DNA of 64,000 nucleotides from JBKBKC01 sp046294265 (GCA_046294265.1 JBKBKC010000001.1:62001-126000), one strand, 5' to 3'. Shown: positions 53,049-61,641, counted from the stretch's first letter. Translations and numbers: made by a program. The notes: generated by a model from the letters alone, not told the origin.

Positions 53049-53336
53049 TCAGCGGAACAGACCGGCGTTGTTCACCAGCACGATGCGCAGCCCGATGATG
53101 CACAACAGCACGATCAGCGGGGCAAGGTCGATGCCCCCCATCGCGGGCAAGATCCGCCGCACGCGGCCATAGACGGGTTCCAGGATCCGGTTCAGCCCAT
53201 CCCATATCTGCGCCACGATCGGTTGTCGCAGGTTCAGCACCTGGAAATTGATCAGCCAGGACATGATGATATGCGCAAGGATGATCCATTGTGCGATGTC
53301 GAGGATCAATAGCAGGATCTGCAGGATCGAGGTCAC
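53049..53336 (-). CDS. YggT family membrane protein
   Basis: A 95-residue inner-membrane protein with two hydrophobic helices (ILQILLLILDIAQWIILAHI and LAPLIVLLCIIGLRIVLV) and the YggT signature between them, RILEPVYGRVRRILPAMGGID. The family's function is unknown; it is linked to osmotic tolerance in E. coli and to division or photosystem assembly in other bacteria and plastids. It lies 32 bp upstream of recQ on the same strand. Confidence 0.92.
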   Translation of the reverse strand: MTSILQILLLILDIAQWIILAHIIMSWLINFQVLNLRQPIVAQIWDGLNRILEPVYGRVRRILPAMGGIDLAPLIVLLCIIGLRIVLVNNAGLFR

Positions 53337-53480
53337 GTCCGGGTCTCCACCAAGCTGCCACCCCGATCAGGTAGCTTTCCCCCTGCCAAAGCGCAACCCG
53401 CCTTCCGCCCCGTTCCGCCGCGTCCCGCTTGACGCCATGCCCGCCCTGCGGCACCCGCAGCACAAACACGGAGAACCGCG

Positions 53481-54032
53481 ATGTATCCCTTCCTGCGCAT
53501 GGGGCTGGAGCTTTGGCTTCACCGCAACGCGCCCCCTCTGCCGATCCTGGGCACCCATGTCTCCACCCACACCTGCATGCCCTGGGACCTTGATCCCTGG
53601 CGCGAGCTGAACAACGGGCGCACCCTCACGCTCTACGACCTCGGCCGCATCCCGCTGGGTCAACGCACCGGCCTGCACCGGGTGCTGGCGGCCAACCGCT
53701 GGGGCATGACGGTGGCGGGCAATTCCACCCGCTACCGCCGCCGCGTGCGGATGTTCGACCGGCTCACCATGGTGACGCGCTGCATCGGCTGGGACCACCG
53801 CTTCATCTACATGGAACAATCCATGTGGAAGGGCCGCGACTGCACCAGCCACATCCTGATCCGCTCCGCCGTCACCTCGGCCAGCGGCATCGTCGCCCCC
53901 GCCCAGGTCCTCGCCGCCCTCGGCCAGCCCACCGACAGCCCCGACCTGCCCGACTGGGTGCAGGCCTGGATCACCGCCGACGCCATGCGCCCCTGGCCGC
54001 CCGAAACGTCCCGGCCGCCCGAAGCGCCCTGA
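53481..54032 (+). CDS. Acyl-CoA thioesterase-like protein (4HBT, THEM6 type)
   Basis: A 183-residue hot-dog-fold protein. It has HTCMPWDLDPWRELNNGRTL, corresponding to the DxDxxxHxNN-type catalytic region of 4-hydroxybenzoyl-CoA thioesterases but with Glu-Leu-Asn-Asn, followed by YDLGRIPLGQRTGL. Later it has STRYRRRVRMFDRLTMVTR and HRFIYMEQSMWKGRD. Proteins of this branch (THEM6-like) are common in alphaproteobacteria, with unknown acyl substrate. The ATG has GGAGAACCGCG upstream. It is divergent from yggT and followed by repeat element C. Confidence 0.85.
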   Translation: MYPFLRMGLELWLHRNAPPLPILGTHVSTHTCMPWDLDPWRELNNGRTLTLYDLGRIPLGQRTGLHRVLAANRWGMTVAGNSTRYRRRVRMFDRLTMVTRCIGWDHRFIYMEQSMWKGRDCTSHILIRSAVTSASGIVAPAQVLAALGQPTDSPDLPDWVQAWITADAMRPWPPETSRPPEAP

Positions 54033-54050
54033 CACCCGATCCACGCGGCG

Positions 54051-54103
54051 CCCCCCCTTCTTCTGTCCGAAAATATCCCGGGGGTGCGGGGGCTGGCCCC
54101 CGC
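54051..54103 (-). repeat. Hairpin plus GGATATTTTC repeat element, copy C
   Basis: In minus-strand orientation an 8-bp stem (GCGGGGGC / GCCCCCGC, 54086-54103, 2-nt loop) precedes the core GATATTTTCGGACAGAAGAA (54058-54077), identical over 20 nt to copy A. It lies between the thioesterase gene and the MFS gene, opposite in direction to both. Confidence 0.75.
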
Positions 54104-54174
54104 TCCTGCCCACAACGCTTGCACGACGGCGGGGATTCGGGCTTCATCCCTCCGCGAAGGACCGGAGGACAGGC

Positions 54175-55512
54175 ATGACAACGGCACGGCGGCGTATCTG
54201 GGGCTGGTGGTTCTTCGACTGGGCCAGCCAGCCCTACAACACGCTCCTCCTGACCTTCATCTTCGGCCCCTACATCACCGAGATCCTGGGCGACGGCAGC
54301 CGCGCGCAGGCGGTCTGGGGCTACGGCATCGGTGCTGCGGGGCTGATCATCGCGGTGTTCTCGCCGCTCCTGGGCGCCATAGCCGACAAGGCCGGCGGGC
54401 GGATGCGGTTCATCTGGCTCTTCTCGGCGATGTATGTGCTGGGCGCCTGGGGCCTGTGGTATGCCGCGCCCGGCGACTTCAACCTGACCCTCATCATGCT
54501 CTCGTTCTGCATCGGTCTGATCGGGATGGAGTTTGCCACCACCTTCACCAACGCCATGATGCCCGATCTGACCACGCCCGAGGATATGGGCCGCATGTCC
54601 GGCACCGGCTGGGCCTTCGGCTACCTGGGCGGCATGGTCGCACTCATCTTTATGCTCACGCTCCTGGCCGAGAACAAGGCGGGTGTCACGCTGATCGGCA
54701 TTCCGCCCATTCTGGGCCTCGACCCCGAGACGCGCGAGGGCACGCGGTCGGTCGGGCCGCTGACCGCGATCTGGTATGTGGTGTTCATGATCCCCTTCTT
54801 CCTCTGGGTGCGCGAACCCCGCAAACCCGGCGCGCTCCCGGTGCGTCAGGCGGCCGCCACGGCCTGGCCAGACCTCAAGGCAAACCTCGCCGCGCTGCCG
54901 CGCCAGCCCTCGCTGCTGAATTACCTTTTGTCCTCGATGTTTTACCGCGATGCGCTGAACGGCATCTACGTGTTCGGCGGCATCTATGCCGCGGGCGTGC
55001 TGGGATGGTCCGCCATCGACCTTGGCATCTTCGGCATCCTCGGCACCATCACCGGCGCGCTCTTCGCCTGGCTGGGCGGCAAGGCCGACAGCCGTTACGG
55101 GCCAAAGCCCGTGATCGCGCTGACCGTGCTGGTGCTGACGCTCACCACCGTCGGCATCATCTTCGTCTCGCGCGACGCGGTGTTCGGCCTGCCCGTGGCC
55201 GAGGGCTCGAAGCTGCCCGACCTGGGCTTCTATATCCTCGGCGCGCTGATCGGGGCGGCGGGCGGGGCCATGCAATCGGCCAGCCGCACGATGATGGTGC
55301 GCCAGGCCCATCCCGACCGGATGACCGAGGGTTTTGGTCTCTATGCCCTGACGGGCAAGGCGACCTCCTTCCTCGCCCCCCTCTCCATCGGCATCGTCAC
55401 CGACATCACGGGCAGCCAGCAGTTGGGCATCCTGCCCATCGTCGTGCTTTTCGTGATTGGCCTTGTTCTGCTCATCTGGGTTAAACCGGAGGGAGACCGC
55501 AAAGCGGCATAG
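54175..55512 (+). CDS. MFS transporter, UMF1/Atg22-like family
   Basis: A 445-residue membrane protein with about twelve helices. The family N-terminus is clear: RRRIWGWWFFDWASQPYNTL, followed by TFIFGPYITEIL. GTGWAFGYLGGMVALIF is the conserved helix 4-5 region. Atg22 exports amino acids from yeast vacuoles; the bacterial UMF1 substrates are unknown. The ATG has GGAGG 7 nt upstream. It is 19 bp upstream of mepA, same strand. Confidence 0.92.
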   Translation: MTTARRRIWGWWFFDWASQPYNTLLLTFIFGPYITEILGDGSRAQAVWGYGIGAAGLIIAVFSPLLGAIADKAGGRMRFIWLFSAMYVLGAWGLWYAAPGDFNLTLIMLSFCIGLIGMEFATTFTNAMMPDLTTPEDMGRMSGTGWAFGYLGGMVALIFMLTLLAENKAGVTLIGIPPILGLDPETREGTRSVGPLTAIWYVVFMIPFFLWVREPRKPGALPVRQAAATAWPDLKANLAALPRQPSLLNYLLSSMFYRDALNGIYVFGGIYAAGVLGWSAIDLGIFGILGTITGALFAWLGGKADSRYGPKPVIALTVLVLTLTTVGIIFVSRDAVFGLPVAEGSKLPDLGFYILGALIGAAGGAMQSASRTMMVRQAHPDRMTEGFGLYALTGKATSFLAPLSIGIVTDITGSQQLGILPIVVLFVIGLVLLIWVKPEGDRKAA

Positions 55513-55531
55513 GGCGAGGACGGGGGCAGGC

Positions 55532-56422
55532 ATGAGGGCACTACTGGCGGCACTGGCGCTGATGGCCGTGGGTGGGGCGGGCGAGGCGCAGCAAAAAGCG
55601 AACCAGCTTTTCGGCGCGCACAAGGCCCCGTCGCGGCAGGCGGCGATGCCCATTGGCAGCTATGCCAAGGGCTGCGGGGCGGGCCATGTGGAACTGGCAG
55701 AGACGGGGCCGACCTGGCAGGCGATGCGGCTGAGCCGCAACCGCAACTGGGGCCAGCCCGAGATGATCGCCTACCTGCAGGATCTCAGCCGCAAGGCGGT
55801 CGAGATCGGCTATGGCCGTGGCCTCTATATCGGCGACATCAGCCAGCCACGCGGCGGGCCGATGACCAGCGGCCACGCCAGCCACCAGATCGGGCTGGAC
55901 GCTGATATCTGGATGCTGCCGCCGCAGCGCCTGAACCTGACCCGGGCAGAGCGTGAAAGCATCAGTTCCATTCCCGTGCGCTCGGCCGACCAGCGGTCGG
56001 TCACAAAGAATTGGTCAGCGCGGCACCATGCGCTCCTCAGGGCGGCGGCGAGCGATGACCGGGTGGACCGGATTTTCGTCGCGGCGGCCGTGAAGATCGA
56101 GATGTGCAAGACCGCGACCCGCGCCGACACAAAATGGCTGCAACGCATCCGCCCTGTCGCCGGGCATGACACGCATTTCCACGTGCGGCTGAAATGCCCC
56201 GGTGGCGCAAGGGCTTGCCAGACGCAGACGCCCACGGTCAACGAATTGTCCAATGGCGGCAACGGCTGCGACGAGACGCTGATGTGGTGGGTGACCGACT
56301 ATCTGAACCCGCCCAAACCCACCAAGAAACCGAAAGATCCCGCCCCCCGCCCGCGCGGCCCGCGCGAATTCACCATGGCCGACCTGCCCGCACAATGCGC
56401 AGACGTGCTGGCCTCGCGCTGA
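55532..56422 (+). CDS. mepA: Penicillin-insensitive murein endopeptidase
   Basis: A 296-residue periplasmic LAS-type metallopeptidase that cleaves D-Ala-mDAP cross-links in peptidoglycan. Signal peptide MRALLAALALMAVGGAGEA. Zinc ligands are His and Asp in SGHASHQIGLDADIWML and the His of GHDTHFHVRLKCP. The substrate part includes PIGSYAKGCGAGHVEL. Four to six cysteines suggest disulphides. The ATG at 55532 follows GGGGCAGG. The end overlaps the next gene by 28 bp, implying coupling. Confidence 0.95.
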   Translation: MRALLAALALMAVGGAGEAQQKANQLFGAHKAPSRQAAMPIGSYAKGCGAGHVELAETGPTWQAMRLSRNRNWGQPEMIAYLQDLSRKAVEIGYGRGLYIGDISQPRGGPMTSGHASHQIGLDADIWMLPPQRLNLTRAERESISSIPVRSADQRSVTKNWSARHHALLRAAASDDRVDRIFVAAAVKIEMCKTATRADTKWLQRIRPVAGHDTHFHVRLKCPGGARACQTQTPTVNELSNGGNGCDETLMWWVTDYLNPPKPTKKPKDPAPRPRGPREFTMADLPAQCADVLASR

Positions 56423-57297
56423 TCGCGGGCGGCCTCGCGGCGCTGGCGCTGCGGGGCGGGGCGGCGGCCGCCCCGCCGCCGGGTTTCCTCGGGGCCTATC
56501 GCTGGCGCATGGCCGACCCGCTGTTCGGCGGGCTTTCGGCGATCCATGTCTTTCCCGGCGGGTGGGATTTCCTCACCGTCTCGGACCGCGGCGCGTGGTC
56601 GGGGGGGCGGTTCCTTCGCGATGACACCGGCCGGATCGTAGGAATAAATTCAAATCCTTTCCGGTTGTTGCGTGGGTCAGGGGAAGAACCCCTGGCCGAC
56701 GGCCGCAACGACAGCGAGGGGATCGCAGTCGCCCCCGATGGCACCGTCTTTGTCAGTTTCGAAGGTCCGGGCGCCGCGCGGGTGCTGCGCTACCGCCGTC
56801 TGGACGGGCCAGCGGAAAACCTGCCCGTGCATCCCGATTTCCGCCGGATGCAGCTGAATTCGGCGCTGGAGGCTTTGGCGATCGGCCCCGACGGCGCGCT
56901 TTACACGCTGCCCGAACGGTCTGGGTCCACCTCGCGCCCCTTTCCGGTCTATCGGTTTCGCGGCGGAGCCTGGGACCAGCCCTTTGCCATTCCCCGCTCC
57001 GGTCCCTGGCTGCCGGTGGCGGCGGACATCGGGCCGGACGGGCGGTTCTATCTTTTGGAGCGGGATTTCAGGGGTTTGGCCGGGTTCGCCAGCCGCTTGC
57101 GGCGCTTTGTGATGACGCCGCGCGGGGTCATGGACGAGGTTGTTCTGTGGGAAACCCATGCCGGGCTGCACGACAATCTGGAGGGGCTGTCGGTCTGGCG
57201 GGAGGCGTCGGGCCGGATGGTGGCAACGATGGTGTCGGACGACAATTTCAAGTTCTTCCAGCGCACCGAGATCGTGGAATACGCGCTGCCCGATTGA
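56395..57297 (+). CDS. Esterase-like activity of phytase family protein
   Basis: A 300-residue secreted protein. A signal peptide (MRRRAGLALIAGGLAALALRGGAAAA) precedes a beta-propeller-like chain: GLSAIHVFPGGWDFLTVSDRG, RNDSEGIAVAPDGTVFVSFEG, LEALAIGPDGALYTLPER, and LHDNLEGLSVW near the end. This is the Phytase-like (PF13449) pattern; the true substrate is unknown. The ATG lies inside mepA (28-bp overlap) and is the first Met before the signal; upstream codons are antisense-free but clearly mepA in another frame. Confidence 0.88.
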   Translation: MRRRAGLALIAGGLAALALRGGAAAAPPPGFLGAYRWRMADPLFGGLSAIHVFPGGWDFLTVSDRGAWSGGRFLRDDTGRIVGINSNPFRLLRGSGEEPLADGRNDSEGIAVAPDGTVFVSFEGPGAARVLRYRRLDGPAENLPVHPDFRRMQLNSALEALAIGPDGALYTLPERSGSTSRPFPVYRFRGGAWDQPFAIPRSGPWLPVAADIGPDGRFYLLERDFRGLAGFASRLRRFVMTPRGVMDEVVLWETHAGLHDNLEGLSVWREASGRMVATMVSDDNFKFFQRTEIVEYALPD

Positions 57298-57378
57298 CGG
57301 CGCAGGACAAGGGGCGTAATCCGCGCTGTCCCCAAAGGGGGCCAAGTCTCCGCGACCTTGACAAAACGGAATGAAATC

Positions 57379-57996
57379 ATGCGCTTGATCCCCGCCATTC
57401 TGGCGATGGCCGCGGTTGTCGTGGCCTCCAACATCCTGGTGCAGCACCTCTTTGGCCAATGGCTGACCTGGGGTGCATTCACCTATCCCCTTGCCTTTCT
57501 TGTCACCGACCTGACCAACCGCCTTCATGGCCCCGGCCCCGCGCGCCGCGTGGTGATGGCGGGGTTCGCGGTGGGGGTGGCCTGTTCTCTGGTCGGCACG
57601 CAGATCGAGGGGGAATTTGGCCCGCTGGTCACCTTGCGGGTGGCGCTGGCGTCCGGTCTGGCGTTTCTGGTGGCGCAAATGCTGGATGTGGTGGTGTTCG
57701 ACCGTCTGCGCCACGGGATATGGTGGCGGGCGCCGCTCGTCTCGACCCTGCTGGGGTCATTTGCGGATACCGCGATCTTCTTCTCGCTGGCCTTCGCGGC
57801 AGCCTTTTCGGTGCTGGAACCCGGCAATGACGTGGCCTGGGCGAATGAGGTTCTGCCGCTTCTGGGCCTGGGGCCAGTCGTGCCGCTGTGGATGTCGCTG
57901 GCGGTCGCGGATTGGGGGGTGAAGCTGGGGCTGGCGATTGTGGCGCTTGTGCCATTTCGATGGGCACTTGCCCGGCTGGGCACAAGGGTAGCGTAA
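57379..57996 (+). CDS. Queuosine precursor transporter (YhhQ/VUT family)
   Basis: A 205-residue membrane protein with about six helices, matching YhhQ: LTWGAFTYPLAFLVTDLTNR, QMLDVVVFDRLRHGIWWRAP, and STLLGSFADTAIFFSLAF. YhhQ imports preQ0/preQ1 for queuosine in tRNA. The ATG at 57379 is taken with GGAATGA upstream; a TTG seven codons earlier is less likely. The 82-bp leader shows a short stem (GGACA/TGTCC near 57304-57332) but not a recognisable preQ1 aptamer. Confidence 0.88.
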   Translation: MRLIPAILAMAAVVVASNILVQHLFGQWLTWGAFTYPLAFLVTDLTNRLHGPGPARRVVMAGFAVGVACSLVGTQIEGEFGPLVTLRVALASGLAFLVAQMLDVVVFDRLRHGIWWRAPLVSTLLGSFADTAIFFSLAFAAAFSVLEPGNDVAWANEVLPLLGLGPVVPLWMSLAVADWGVKLGLAIVALVPFRWALARLGTRVA

Positions 57997-58068
57997 AAGG
58001 TTTTGACAAACACAAAATCTGTGGGCACCCTCTACCCATCGGCAACCATTTTGAAAGGAGGTGATCCA

Positions 58069-58125
58069 GTGTCTAGAGTGATATTGGAGAGAGGTGTCGG
58101 GACAGTCGGGGGGATGATCTTCTAG
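58069..58125 (+). CDS. 18-residue mini-ORF behind a 17-nt anti-16S Shine-Dalgarno
   Basis: GTG start, 18 codons, TAG. The peptide is MSRVILERGVGTVGGMIF. The start is 7 nt after GGAGG, inside GAAAGGAGGTGATCCAG, which is complementary over 17 nt to the usual alphaproteobacterial 16S rRNA 3' end (CTGGATCACCTCCTTTC). Codon use is unlike the neighbours: AGA twice, ATA and TTG appear in 18 codons. I do not recognise the peptide. It could be a regulatory leader peptide, a ribosome-titrating RNA element, or a short functional protein. Confidence 0.5.
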   Translation: MSRVILERGVGTVGGMIF

Positions 58126-58194
58126 GGGCAGCCCTCTGGAAAGTCGAACCTGGATTGGGCTTGAGCCTAACTGGCCCATCTCCTTGGAACTCGG

Positions 58195-58221
58195 AAGGGG
58201 TTGCCCAAACGGCAGCCCCTT
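58195..58221 (+). terminator. Terminator-like hairpin after the mini-ORF
   Basis: AAGGGGTTGCC (58195-58205) pairs with GGCAGCCCCTT (58211-58221) over CAAAC: eleven pairs with one G-T wobble. Then follows CTCCATTTT. It can end the small plus-strand transcript and possibly that of the convergent glycosyltransferase gene, whose stop is 83 bp away. Confidence 0.7.
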
Positions 58222-58303
58222 CTCCATTTTCAGGTCTGATTTGCGAAGATTGCAAAATTATGGGCCGGGATTTGCAAAAACCTTCGCGGTCCTTGCAGTT
58301 GGC

Positions 58304-59521
58304 TCAGGGAAATTCTGCAAAGATCGCGAGGAGCCGCGCCGCCTCATGGTCGATGTCATGCCGCGCCAGCACGCGGGCGCGGGCGGCGGTGCCCATGGCC
58401 GACAATCGGTCGAAGGGCGTGGCGGCAAGCTGGTCGATAGCGGTGGCGAGCGCCTGCGCATCGCCCGCAGGCACCAGCCAGCCCGTCTCGCCCGGCAGCA
58501 CCAGTTCGGGCACCCCGGCGATGGCGGTGGCGATGACCGGGCGGGCGGCGGCCATCGCCTCCATGATGACCACGGGCAGACCTTCGGCAAAGGATGGCAG
58601 GATCAGCGCCTGCGCGGCGGCAAGGGCCGCGCGCACCCCCTGTTCGTCCTGCCATCCGGCGAAAGTGACACCGGGGGCGATGCCGAGGCGGTTGGCCTGT
58701 TCGGTGAGGGGGCCGCGCAGGGGGCCATCGCCCACCAGGGTCAGGCGCAGCTGCGGGTGGTGCGGGGCGGCCATGGCGAAAGCGTCGAGCAGCAGGGCGA
58801 ACCCCTTCTGTTCGGCCAGTCGCCCGATCGCCACCAGATGTGGGCCACCCGCAGGCAAGGCGGCGGGCGTGGCGAAGGCGGCGGGGTCGATGCCGCAATG
58901 CACCACGCGCAGGCGGGGCCAGTGCGCGGGATCGGACCAGCGGCAAAGCTGGCTGCGCCCGAAGCTGGAGATGGCGACGGTGAAGGCCGCGCGGGCGCAT
59001 TTTTCGGGCAGGGACAGCGCCCGCGGGGCGTCAAATTCCTCGGGGCCGTGGGTGGTGAAGCTGAAGGGCGGGCCGCCCAGCGCATGGGCCAGCATGGCAA
59101 CGGTGGCGGAGTTGGTGCCGAAATGCGCGTGCAGGTGGGTGATGCCCAGGGCGCGGGCGCGCGCGGCGACATGCGCGGCTTCGGCCAGGTAGATCAGGTG
59201 GCGCAAGCGGCCCCCGGTGCCGTCGCCCCCCCCCGCCCCGCGCGCCCCGCAGGCCAGCGCGAGGCCGAGGGCCGACAGGAAGCAGGCGGGATGCGCCATG
59301 GCCGCGAAGGTGGAGGCGAGGATGGGCAGCGCTCCGGCGGCAAGGATGTGTTCGGTACGCGCATCCTCGGCCAGATCGGCGGCATCCTTGAGCGCCGCGC
59401 GATCCGAGCGCATGGCGAAGCGGTGGACGGGGTGTCCCGCACGCTCCACCGCCACGATCTCGCGCCGGATGAAGCTGTGCGAGGCGCGGGGATAGGTGTT
59501 GACGAGATAGGCGAGTTTCAT
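58304..59521 (-). CDS. Glycosyltransferase family 4, exopolysaccharide type
   Basis: A 405-residue GT-B glycosyltransferase. The N-terminus MKLAYLVNTYPRASHSFIRR resembles colanic-acid-type WcaL/AmsK enzymes; HLHAHFGTNSATVA follows near residue 125. The nucleotide-sugar domain has LVAIGRLAEQKGFALLLDAF, LVGDGPLRGPL, and the E-x7-E motif in SFAEGLPVVIMEAMAAARPV. Donor and acceptor are unknown. The ATG at 59521 has AGGG 5-6 nt upstream; one at 59533 is also possible. It is divergent from the flippase gene across 179 bp in which I see no gene. Confidence 0.9.
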   Translation of the reverse strand: MKLAYLVNTYPRASHSFIRREIVAVERAGHPVHRFAMRSDRAALKDAADLAEDARTEHILAAGALPILASTFAAMAHPACFLSALGLALACGARGAGGGDGTGGRLRHLIYLAEAAHVAARARALGITHLHAHFGTNSATVAMLAHALGGPPFSFTTHGPEEFDAPRALSLPEKCARAAFTVAISSFGRSQLCRWSDPAHWPRLRVVHCGIDPAAFATPAALPAGGPHLVAIGRLAEQKGFALLLDAFAMAAPHHPQLRLTLVGDGPLRGPLTEQANRLGIAPGVTFAGWQDEQGVRAALAAAQALILPSFAEGLPVVIMEAMAAARPVIATAIAGVPELVLPGETGWLVPAGDAQALATAIDQLAATPFDRLSAMGTAARARVLARHDIDHEAARLLAIFAEFP

Positions 59522-59700
59522 GGACACCCTCATGGTCACCCCCGGTGACCGCGCCTGCGTAACGCCCAAACGCGGCCCTTGAAAGGCCCGGATCGGGCGT
59601 CAGTGCAGCGGGACGGGCGGCATGGGGCCCCCCCCAAGCCGCCGTTTCCCTGAACCGGTGGCGGAACCGTCGGCAAACCCAGTGGGATATCTGGACCAGG

Positions 59701-61059
59701 ATGAAAGACGCGCGCGGGGAGGGTCATTCGGGGGGGGCGGGGCTGTTCGCACGGGCGATGCGGGGGTCGGCGATCACGGCCGGGTCCACGGCGGCGGCGC
59801 AGGGTTTGCGGCTGGCGTCCAACCTGGTGCTGGCGCGGCTGCTGTTTCCCGAGGCCTTCGGGATGATGGCGCTGGTGACGGTGGTCATCGTGGGGTTGCA
59901 GATGTTTTCTGACACCGGGATCGGCCCGGCCATCGCGCGCAGCCCACGCGGGGATGACCGCGCGTTCCTTGACACGGCCTGGACGGTGCAGGTGTGCCGC
60001 GGGCTGCTGCTGTGGGCGGTGGCCGCGCTGATTTCGGTGCCGTTCGCCGCATTATACCGCGCACCCGAATTGCAGGCGCTGCTGCCGGTGGCGGCGCTGG
60101 CGCTGGTGATCGCGGGGTTCAATCCGACGCGGATCGAGACGGCGCACCGGCATCTGATGCTGGGGCGGGTGACGATGCTGGATCTGGCGTCGCAGGCCAT
60201 GGGGATCGTGGTGATGGTGGCGCTGGCCTGGGCGACGGGATCGGTCTGGGCGCTGGTGGCGGGGTCCGTGATCGGGGCGGCGGTGAAGCTGGCGCTGACC
60301 TCTGCCCTGCTGCCGGGGCCACGCAACCGGTTCGCCTGGGACCGGGGAGCGGTGCGTGAACTGCTGGGGTTCGGCAAGTGGATCCTGCTGTCCACCATCT
60401 GCGGCTTTGCGATGTCGCAGGGCGACCGGCTGATCCTGGGGGCCTATCTGACGCTGGAGGAGTTGGGGATCTACAACATCGGCTATTTCCTGGCGTCCTT
60501 TCCGTGGCTGCTGGGGGGGGCGGTGACGATGCGGGTGATGATCCCGCTCTATCGCGACGATCCTGCGGGGGCCAAGGCCGCCAATGCGGACCGGCTGCGG
60601 CGGATGCGCTGGGGTATGACGGGGGTCTTGCTGGGACTGCTGGCGGCGATGGCGGTGCTGGGCGTGCCGCTGGTGGGGGTCCTGTATGACGACCGCTATG
60701 CTGCGGCGGGGGCCATCGTGGTGATGGTGGCCTGCGTGCAGATGCCTGCGGTGATCGGGATGACCTATGATCAGGCGGCGCTGGCGGCGGGCGATTCGCG
60801 GGGCTTCTTCTGGCTGTTGCTGGCCAAGGCTTTGGTGCAGACGGGGGCGTTTCTGGCGGGGGCCGAGGTGGGGGGCCTCGTGGGCGCCTTGGCCGGGCAG
60901 GGCGTGGCGCTGGTGCTGGTGCATCCGCTGATCATTCGGCTGGCACGCCGGCACGGGGTGTGGGATGGCAGGCACGATCTTGTGGCGGGCGGGGCCGCGA
61001 TGCTTGCGATTGCGCTGGCGCTCTGGCTTAACAGCGGGGCGATTGCGGCATTGCTCTAG
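59701..61059 (+). CDS. Polysaccharide flippase (Wzx/MOP family, PST type)
   Basis: A 452-residue inner-membrane protein with about twelve to fourteen helices. It begins in the family manner (GSAITAGSTAAAQGLRLASN, then LVLARLLFPEAFGMMALVTV), and SQGDRLILGAYLTLEELGIY marks the C-terminal half. It probably flips lipid-linked oligosaccharide across the membrane. It lies 15 bp before rfbC, so rhamnose supply and export are co-transcribed. Confidence 0.9.
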   Translation: MKDARGEGHSGGAGLFARAMRGSAITAGSTAAAQGLRLASNLVLARLLFPEAFGMMALVTVVIVGLQMFSDTGIGPAIARSPRGDDRAFLDTAWTVQVCRGLLLWAVAALISVPFAALYRAPELQALLPVAALALVIAGFNPTRIETAHRHLMLGRVTMLDLASQAMGIVVMVALAWATGSVWALVAGSVIGAAVKLALTSALLPGPRNRFAWDRGAVRELLGFGKWILLSTICGFAMSQGDRLILGAYLTLEELGIYNIGYFLASFPWLLGGAVTMRVMIPLYRDDPAGAKAANADRLRRMRWGMTGVLLGLLAAMAVLGVPLVGVLYDDRYAAAGAIVVMVACVQMPAVIGMTYDQAALAAGDSRGFFWLLLAKALVQTGAFLAGAEVGGLVGALAGQGVALVLVHPLIIRLARRHGVWDGRHDLVAGGAAMLAIALALWLNSGAIAALL

Positions 61060-61074
61060 GTCAGAGGACATTCC

Positions 61075-61641
61075 ATGCAGATCGACAAGACGGCCCTGGA
61101 CGGCGTGCTGATCCTGACGCCCGCGCGGTTCGGTGATGACCGCGGATGGTTCAGCGAGACATGGAACGGGCCGAAGCTGGCCGCGGCCGGCGTGTCGGTG
61201 GATTTTGTTCAGGACAACCATTCGATGTCGGCGGCGGTGGGCACCCTGCGGGGCCTGCACTACCAGCGGCCGCCGCGCGCGCAGGACAAGCTGGTGCGCT
61301 GTTCGCGCGGCGCGATCTGGGATGTGGCGGTGGATGTGCGGGTGGGATCGCCGAGCTATGGCAAGTGGGTGGGGGTGGAGCTGACGCCCGGGAACGGGCG
61401 GCAGCTGCTGGTGCCCAAGGGATTTCTGCACGGCTTTGTCACCCGCGCGCCCGATACCGAGGTGCAATACAAGTGCTCGGACGTCTATGCGCCCGACTGC
61501 GACGGCGCGGTGCGTTGGGATGACCCGCAGATCGGGGTGGATTGGGGCCTGTCGGGCCCGCCCGTCCTGTCGGCCAAGGATCAGGCGGCACCCCTGTTGC
61601 GCGACTGGACCAGCCCCTTTGTCTGGGAGGGGCGCGCATGA
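61075..61641 (+). CDS. rfbC: dTDP-4-dehydrorhamnose 3,5-epimerase
   Basis: The third step of dTDP-L-rhamnose synthesis. It has 188 residues of cupin fold. Catalytic His is in VGTLRGLHYQRPP and the conserved VPKGFLHGFVT segment; the catalytic Tyr is in VQYKCSDVYAP. AGAGGACATTCC lies before the ATG. Its stop overlaps the rfbB ATG (ATGA). Confidence 0.96.
   Translation: MQIDKTALDGVLILTPARFGDDRGWFSETWNGPKLAAAGVSVDFVQDNHSMSAAVGTLRGLHYQRPPRAQDKLVRCSRGAIWDVAVDVRVGSPSYGKWVGVELTPGNGRQLLVPKGFLHGFVTRAPDTEVQYKCSDVYAPDCDGAVRWDDPQIGVDWGLSGPPVLSAKDQAAPLLRDWTSPFVWEGRA

Larger units (their letters stand above)
58003..58225 (+). ncRNA. Candidate small transcript with extended Shine-Dalgarno and terminator
   Basis: The 307-bp gap between the YhhQ-like gene and the convergent glycosyltransferase gene carries an organised element. 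A TTGACA box lies at 58003-58008, with no convincing -10. Then come GAAAGGAGGTGATCCAG (58053-58069), an 18-codon reading frame (58069-58125), a stretch with small stems (GGCT-TG-AGCC near 58159), and an 11-bp hairpin at 58195-58221 with one wobble. There is no gene on this strand behind it, so it is not a leader in the usual sense. The promoter and the ends of the transcript are inferred. Confidence 0.5.

Noticed and set aside
57298..57378. PreQ1 riboswitch in front of the queuosine precursor transporter
   Set aside because: A short GGACA/TGTCC stem exists, but I could not place the loop and A-rich tail of a preQ1-I aptamer or the larger preQ1-II fold. A covariance-model search would decide.
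58053..58070. Possible fragment of a 16S rRNA gene on the minus strand (CTGGATCACCTCCTTTC)
   Set aside because: Only the terminal 17 nt match. The bases before it on that strand (TCTAGACA) do not match helix 45 or the GGAACCTGCGG of real 16S genes, and the placement before a start codon fits a Shine-Dalgarno better.
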